A stretch of DNA of 48,601 nt from BOG-1363 sp043775355 (GTDB lineage Bacteria > Planctomycetota > UBA11346), in the NCBI GenBank assembly GCA_043775355.1, contig JAYVSL010000251.1:1-48601 (forward strand), in the 5' to 3' direction. Position 1 is the first letter of the stretch. The number at the start of each line of letters is the position of its first letter. Positions 44,462 through 48,601 of the stretch are shown here, piece after piece. Made by a program: the position numbers and the translations under genes. The notes below the pieces were generated by a model. The model did not search any database, was not told where the DNA came from, and saw nothing but the letters and a program-made list of their open reading frames with translations.

Positions 44462-45235
44462 TCAAATTCCCTGAAGATTCCCCGGTTTTGGCGCTGATTT
44501 GTCACTGGGTTCTTTAGCTGATGCGCTCTTGGCGTTGGCTGAAGGAGGAATGGTTACAGATGACGCGGCCAAAACCTCATTGGAGGCGGGCTTCTGTTCA
44601 ATGTCAAAACGCGTCATGGTCGCATGACCAGCGGCCGAGATGCCCTCTCGCCGCACCACAATCCAGGCCGTCCGCAACAGAATCCGCAGATCCAACCACC
44701 AGCTCCAATGATCAACGTACCATACATCCAAACGCAAACGTTCTTCCCACGTCGCCTCGTTGCGTCCATTGATCTGCGCCCAGCCCGTGATGCCGGGTCG
44801 AACATGGTGCCGCCGCTGTTGTTCTGCGGTGAAATGCGGCAGATATTCCATCAACCACGGACGGGGACCGACCAAGCTCATATCACCGACAAGCACGTTC
44901 CATAGTTCAGGCAGTTCATCGATACTCGTCGCACGCAAGAAGCATCCGAGGCGAGTCAGGCGCAAGGCATCCGGCAGTAAATGCCCGTCGTCACCGACCG
45001 CATCGCGCATCGTGCGGAATTTACGCAGTAAGAAAGGTCGTCCATGAAGACCGGGACGTTTTTGGGTAAATAAGATCGGACTGCCAAGGAAGACGCGAAT
45101 GATGACTGCCGTGACCATGAAGAGTGGCCACAACAATGCGAGCCCGACCACGGCAACCAGGATATCCAGCCCACGTTTACCCCAGGAATGTACCGCATGT
45201 TGTTGCAAAGCTGATGGGTCGGCGTGCGGTTCCAC
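44462..45235 (-). CDS. Initiating sugar transferase (PglC/WcaJ-type polyprenyl-phosphate glycosylphosphotransferase)
   Basis: A 257-residue membrane-associated protein starting with GTG. A hydrophobic N-terminal segment (LDILVAVVGLALLWPLFMV) leads into the bacterial sugar transferase domain: KFRTMRDA, SIDELPELWNVL with the DE pair, and LVGPRPW, RPGITGWAQINGRN. It transfers a sugar-1-phosphate to undecaprenyl phosphate, the first membrane step of glycan or exopolysaccharide assembly. The longer WcaJ-type N-terminal domains are absent, so it resembles the small PglC form. It is divergent from the glycosyltransferase at 45324. Confidence 0.92.
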   Translation of the reverse strand: MEPHADPSALQQHAVHSWGKRGLDILVAVVGLALLWPLFMVTAVIIRVFLGSPILFTQKRPGLHGRPFLLRKFRTMRDAVGDDGHLLPDALRLTRLGCFLRATSIDELPELWNVLVGDMSLVGPRPWLMEYLPHFTAEQQRRHHVRPGITGWAQINGRNEATWEERLRLDVWYVDHWSWWLDLRILLRTAWIVVRREGISAAGHATMTRFDIEQKPASNEVLAASSVTIPPSANAKSASAKEPSDKSAPKPGNLQGI

Positions 45236-45323
45236 GGTGGTGATGTTGGTGGATTGTGCGCTCCGCTCAACCCGTTTGATGCGGACTTGCGGGGCTCACC
45301 ATGATTCATGACGATGCTTCGCG

Positions 45324-46475
45324 ATGGAGCGCCCTCGCTTACTTATTGCCGTGACTAGCCCGATGAGCGGTCTGTTCTTCCAAGGCCAGCTCGCTTGGCT
45401 GCGTGACCAAGGATTTGAGGTGCATTTTCTCTGCTCTCCTGGGCAGCCCGCTGAAGATATTGTCGCGAGTCAATGCGTGAATTTTCATCCGGTGCCCATG
45501 GAGCGAGGAGTTTCACCCTGGCGTGATCTCCGAGCGTTGTGGCGTGTTATCGGCGTGCTCCGGCGCGTGCGACCTCAGATTGTCAACGCGGGGACGCCAA
45601 AGGCGGGGCTGTTGGTTATGCTCGCATCATGGTTTTGCGCTGTTCCAGTGCGTATTTATACGATACATGGGTTGCGCTTCGAAACGGTAAACGGGCTGTT
45701 GGGCTGGCTGTTGTTCGTTCTTGAAAAAGTTTCATGCACAATGGCAACTCACGTGGTCTGTGTTGGCCCAGGACTACATTCACTGGTTCGACAATATCGG
45801 CTTTGTCCGGAAAATAAGACACGAGTGCTAGGGCCGGGAACAGCCAATGGCATTGACCTCAATATATTTTCCCCAACAGCGACGACCGTGGAATCGGGAG
45901 TCGCGTTGCGGGCTCGTCTTGGAATTTCTCCGGACGCAATGGTGATTGGTTTTGTCGGTCGCTTAGTACGCGATAAAGGCATGGAAGAACTCATTCTTGC
46001 TTGGCGTGAATTGCGTCAGCGATTTTCAACCGCAGTGTTATTGTTGGTCGGCGATCATGAGACTGGTGACCCGATCGCAGCCTCAGAGCGCGCCCTTTTG
46101 GCTAGCGACGAACGCGTTTACCAGATTGCATTTACCAGCGAGGTAACCGCCTGTTACGCAGCGATGAATCTCCTGGTTTTTCCCAGTTATCGCGAAGGAC
46201 TACCCACGGTGCTGCTCGAAGCCGCAGCGATGGAACTGCCGGTGGTGGCAACACGCATACCAGGATGCGGCGATGTCGTAGAAGACGAAAAGACCGGTCT
46301 TTTAGTTCCTCTTCGTGACGCTCATGCACTCATCAAGGCTATAGCCCGGTATCTAGCTGACCCAGCGCTTCGTGTTGCCCACGGTAAAGCGGCGCGAGTA
46401 AGTGTTTCTGAAAAATTTGATCGTTACAAGCTTTGGAAAGCTGTCGGTAAATTTTATCATGAGATGGCGAGTTAG
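45324..46475 (+). CDS. Glycosyltransferase family 4 (PglA-like)
   Basis: A 383-residue GT-B enzyme. The C-terminal nucleotide-sugar region shows SYREGLPTVLLEAAAMELPVV (E-x7-E motif) and the N-terminal acceptor domain begins LIAVTSPMSGLFFQGQ. In Pgl-type clusters the PglA-like transferase adds the second sugar to the polyprenyl-linked first sugar. It is next to and divergent from the PglC-like gene, consistent with that role, but the sugar is not known. Confidence 0.88.
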   Translation: MERPRLLIAVTSPMSGLFFQGQLAWLRDQGFEVHFLCSPGQPAEDIVASQCVNFHPVPMERGVSPWRDLRALWRVIGVLRRVRPQIVNAGTPKAGLLVMLASWFCAVPVRIYTIHGLRFETVNGLLGWLLFVLEKVSCTMATHVVCVGPGLHSLVRQYRLCPENKTRVLGPGTANGIDLNIFSPTATTVESGVALRARLGISPDAMVIGFVGRLVRDKGMEELILAWRELRQRFSTAVLLLVGDHETGDPIAASERALLASDERVYQIAFTSEVTACYAAMNLLVFPSYREGLPTVLLEAAAMELPVVATRIPGCGDVVEDEKTGLLVPLRDAHALIKAIARYLADPALRVAHGKAARVSVSEKFDRYKLWKAVGKFYHEMAS

Positions 46476-46570
46476 TGCGGGAACAAAGCCAACGGAATTT
46501 ATCGTGTAGGAGAAATAAGGGAAAAGTACTTCGAGCTGAAGCGTATGTGACCATTTCATCGGCCCGGTAT

Positions 46571-47749
46571 TCACGTAGCCGTGATATCGCGAACCGTCTG
46601 GTAAAATGCATGACGCTGTGCACGCAGCAGAGGTTCGGCGTAGCGCCGGGCGAATTCAAGATTTCGCACCGCAGCTTGCTCCAGCCAAGCGCGATCATTG
46701 CCGCGAGTGTAAATCAAATCCGCCAAGGCGAGAGCATCGCCTGGGCGAACGAGCGCATCGGGCGGAAGTAATTCCGGGATGCCTCCGACAGTTGATCCGA
46801 GGCACGGTAACCCGCGTGCCATCGCTTCGATGAGCGCACGCGGAAGTCCTTCGGTACGGGACGGAAGAACGAAGAGATCGGCGGCGTCCAATCGTGCTTG
46901 AACGGCAGCGCCAGAGGCCAAGTGGCCAGCGAAATGAACGACAGCGCTGATCCCCAACGTATGAGCCAAAGTCATTAATTCGGCGCGATACATTCCATCA
47001 CCAAGAAGTTCGAGTCGAATATCCATGCCACGCTTGCGACCATCGGCGACGGCAGCGATCAGCACATCCGGCGCTTTGTAAAGCTGCGCGAGCGAACCGA
47101 CCATGATCAGCTTGAGCGGTTGACCCAGTGCAGGAGGATGATGCGCTGTGGTGACAAAGGCCTGATCACTCAACTCAACATCCGAGACGCCGTACGAAAG
47201 CGCGTCACGGCGAAGAGGATAACGTTTTTGTAAAGTCTCATTGGTGACGTAGCAACCCGTCGCTGCGTGTTGGCATTGTCGCTGGAGCTGTGCACGAAAA
47301 TGATGGCGCAACAGCGGGCGTAACGGGTGCTTGATGACGCCAGGAGCAAAGACCTCCCACGGATCGCCAACAACCTCAACGCCATAGGGAATTCTTTGCG
47401 CGGCCAACTGACCATCGATGCAGCCCGCCAATGGCGATGGAACTCGTAAAATGATCGCACCGTCGCCAGCGATGGCCACTTTCAGCGCAGAATGGATGGA
47501 GCTTCGCTGACGAAGATAGCCCCACAGACCATGATAAAATGGCAGAGGCCGAACGCGAACGTGAGCTCCTTCCACCGGACGCCAACCAGCGGGCGTCATG
47601 GTCACGTCTTCGACTCGCGCGATCACTTCAACCGCAGAGAAAACGGCTAAATAACGTGTGAAAAAGGCATGATCAAATGGCATGCCCGTGCTGATAACGC
47701 CGTCGGGCGAGCGCTGAAAAACCGCTTCAAGAATGACCCGTACGCGCAT
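46571..47749 (-). CDS. Glycosyltransferase family 4-type enzyme
   Basis: About 392 residues from the ATG at 47749, one base after the methyltransferase stop; the long frame to 47998 overlaps that gene and is rejected. The C-terminal half shows the GT-B pattern IMVGSLAQLYKAPDVLIAA, then SRTEGLPRALIEAMARGLPC (E-x7-E) and VGGIPELL. It probably extends the same glycan. It runs convergent to the glycosyltransferase at 45324. Confidence 0.87.
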   Translation of the reverse strand: MRVRVILEAVFQRSPDGVISTGMPFDHAFFTRYLAVFSAVEVIARVEDVTMTPAGWRPVEGAHVRVRPLPFYHGLWGYLRQRSSIHSALKVAIAGDGAIILRVPSPLAGCIDGQLAAQRIPYGVEVVGDPWEVFAPGVIKHPLRPLLRHHFRAQLQRQCQHAATGCYVTNETLQKRYPLRRDALSYGVSDVELSDQAFVTTAHHPPALGQPLKLIMVGSLAQLYKAPDVLIAAVADGRKRGMDIRLELLGDGMYRAELMTLAHTLGISAVVHFAGHLASGAAVQARLDAADLFVLPSRTEGLPRALIEAMARGLPCLGSTVGGIPELLPPDALVRPGDALALADLIYTRGNDRAWLEQAAVRNLEFARRYAEPLLRAQRHAFYQTVRDITAT

Positions 47750-47750
47750 G

Positions 47751-48488
47751 TCAGAGGTAGTTCGGCCGAGGTGATCTGTCACGATATCCAACGGCGGTGA
47801 TTGTCCGGGTAAATATCGAAACGTCGGTGTGGCCACAAACGCGAAAAATGACCCGGTGAAGTACTTTCTCGACGAAAACGCGCAATCGCATGCCAATGGA
47901 ATCGGGAATAATTCCTTGGCAGTAACAATCAGCAAAGCTAAAGGCGCGGAAACATTGAACCAAGCTTTTTTCAGTGAAGCCACGAAGATGAGTCGCATCT
48001 CGATATCGAAGTTCTGAACAGGAAATATTGCTCATGTTTGGGACTTTGACCGCAAGAAAGCCCCCAGGTTTTAATGCGAGCCGTGCTGCATCAAGAAAAT
48101 GAGCCAAGTAATCATCGTCCATGTGTTCGAGGATGTCGGTCGCAAATATTCCATCAAACTCATCTTGGTGTTGAGTGAGAAATTCAATTCCGTCGCATTC
48201 ATGTATTTGCGCTGACTCATTTAGGCGGGCTCTTGCAGCTTCTGCCATGGGGCGACTTGAGTCCAGTCCATGAATCAATGCTTTTGGAGCACGTTTGCTT
48301 AACCAGTCCAATAAAAGGCCTGAACCGCAACCGACGTCCAAATAGGATTTTTTTTCAGACAGGTTTACCAAAGAACTGAACTCCGCCGTATAGGAACGAA
48401 ATATCTTGGACAACAATGCTTCAGAAGGATTTACGTGGGTATAGTGGAGATTGTAAGTCGCATAGAGGCGTTGGTGTAAAGGGTTCAT
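47751..48488 (-). CDS. Class I SAM-dependent methyltransferase of the glycan region
   Basis: About 245 residues from the ATG at 48488 (AGGA just upstream; the TTG at 48509 is less likely). Motif I is YLDVGCGSGLLLDWL and the later FDGIFATDILEHMDDD matches UbiE/COQ5-like methyltransferases. With the glycosyltransferase immediately downstream it may methylate a sugar or end-cap the glycan; the substrate is not known. Confidence 0.85.
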   Translation of the reverse strand: MNPLHQRLYATYNLHYTHVNPSEALLSKIFRSYTAEFSSLVNLSEKKSYLDVGCGSGLLLDWLSKRAPKALIHGLDSSRPMAEAARARLNESAQIHECDGIEFLTQHQDEFDGIFATDILEHMDDDYLAHFLDAARLALKPGGFLAVKVPNMSNISCSELRYRDATHLRGFTEKSLVQCFRAFSFADCYCQGIIPDSIGMRLRVFVEKVLHRVIFRVCGHTDVSIFTRTITAVGYRDRSPRPNYL

Positions 48489-48601
48489 ACAGTCCTGGGG
48501 GAGAGGCAATGGCGTTGCGATAACCTATCCCTCTCTCGTAATTGATCTTGCGTACGGGTGCATCGGCACGCGGGCATACGAGCGATCGGGGCGTCTTTTC
48601 A
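48489..48601. other. Right end of the window, no feature seen
   Basis: This holds the probable 5' region of the methyltransferase gene. No other gene start is visible before the edge. Confidence 0.4.

Overview
The window looks like a chromosomal segment of a Gram-negative member of the PVC group (Planctomycetota/Verrucomicrobiota). The main evidence is a PSD1/DUF1549/DUF1553 cytochrome-type protein beside a Tat-exported DUF1501 protein, an ECF sigma factor overlapping a YfbK-type VWA protein, a eukaryotic-like Ser/Thr kinase, and very large secreted proteins with Ig-like and LamG domains. An LpxH-like phosphoesterase, an outer-membrane barrel and a zinc importer point to an outer membrane. 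Many starts are preceded by AAGGAG-like ribosome binding sites. This placement is inferred from gene families only.

Layout. (1) 1-30 is the first codons of a leftward gene cut by the window edge. (2) 147-10771 is a leftward lipid/phosphorus region: a giant secreted protein with phytase-like, phosphodiesterase-like and PhoX-like parts, then an operon of a GH3-family adenylating enzyme, an alpha/beta hydrolase, BtaA (split by a one-base frameshift in an A7 run) and BtaB for betaine lipid synthesis. (3) 10800-11960 is a pair of ~270-bp direct repeats bracketing an AT-rich island with one small secreted-protein gene and a perfect 20-bp-arm palindrome. (4) 12287-16791 is a rightward zinc/manganese-type uptake operon: DUF2946 protein, outer-membrane barrel, binding protein, ATPase, permease. 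(5) 17223-18478 holds a PAP2 phosphatase and an LpxH-like phosphoesterase whose 3' end is altered by short repeats. (6) 18570-22459 is a leftward three-gene set: a membrane-anchored substrate-binding/VWA fusion, a second anchored substrate-binding protein and a membrane coiled-coil protein, with no ABC permease. (7) 22664-27170 is the DUF1501/DUF1553 pair. (8) 27404-31121 holds small membrane and zinc-ribbon proteins, a fatty acid desaturase, a coiled-coil protein and an O-methyltransferase. (9) 31236-34213 is the ECF sigma factor and its VWA/anti-sigma-like partner. (10) 34262-34545 is a cluster of nested palindromes. (11) 34703-39245 holds a DUF4177 protein, a multi-pass membrane protein with a clear terminator, uronate isomerase and a Ser/Thr kinase with an altered HRD motif. 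(12) 39331-48488 is a surface-glycan region: DegT aminotransferase, NeuD/PglD-type acetyltransferase, a LamG/MBG surface protein, a PglC/WcaJ-type initiating sugar transferase, two glycosyltransferases and a methyltransferase.

How the genes fit together. Region 2 reads as a membrane-lipid remodelling and phosphorus-scavenging unit: betaine lipids replace phospholipids when phosphate is scarce, and the giant neighbour carries phosphoester-hydrolase-like domains. Region 4 is a self-contained metal import route from outer membrane to cytoplasm. Region 12 is part of an extracellular or surface polysaccharide/glycan pathway. The least explained assemblies are the GH3-hydrolase-BtaAB operon and the SBP-VWA set. 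No tRNA, rRNA, CRISPR array or intact insertion sequence was seen.
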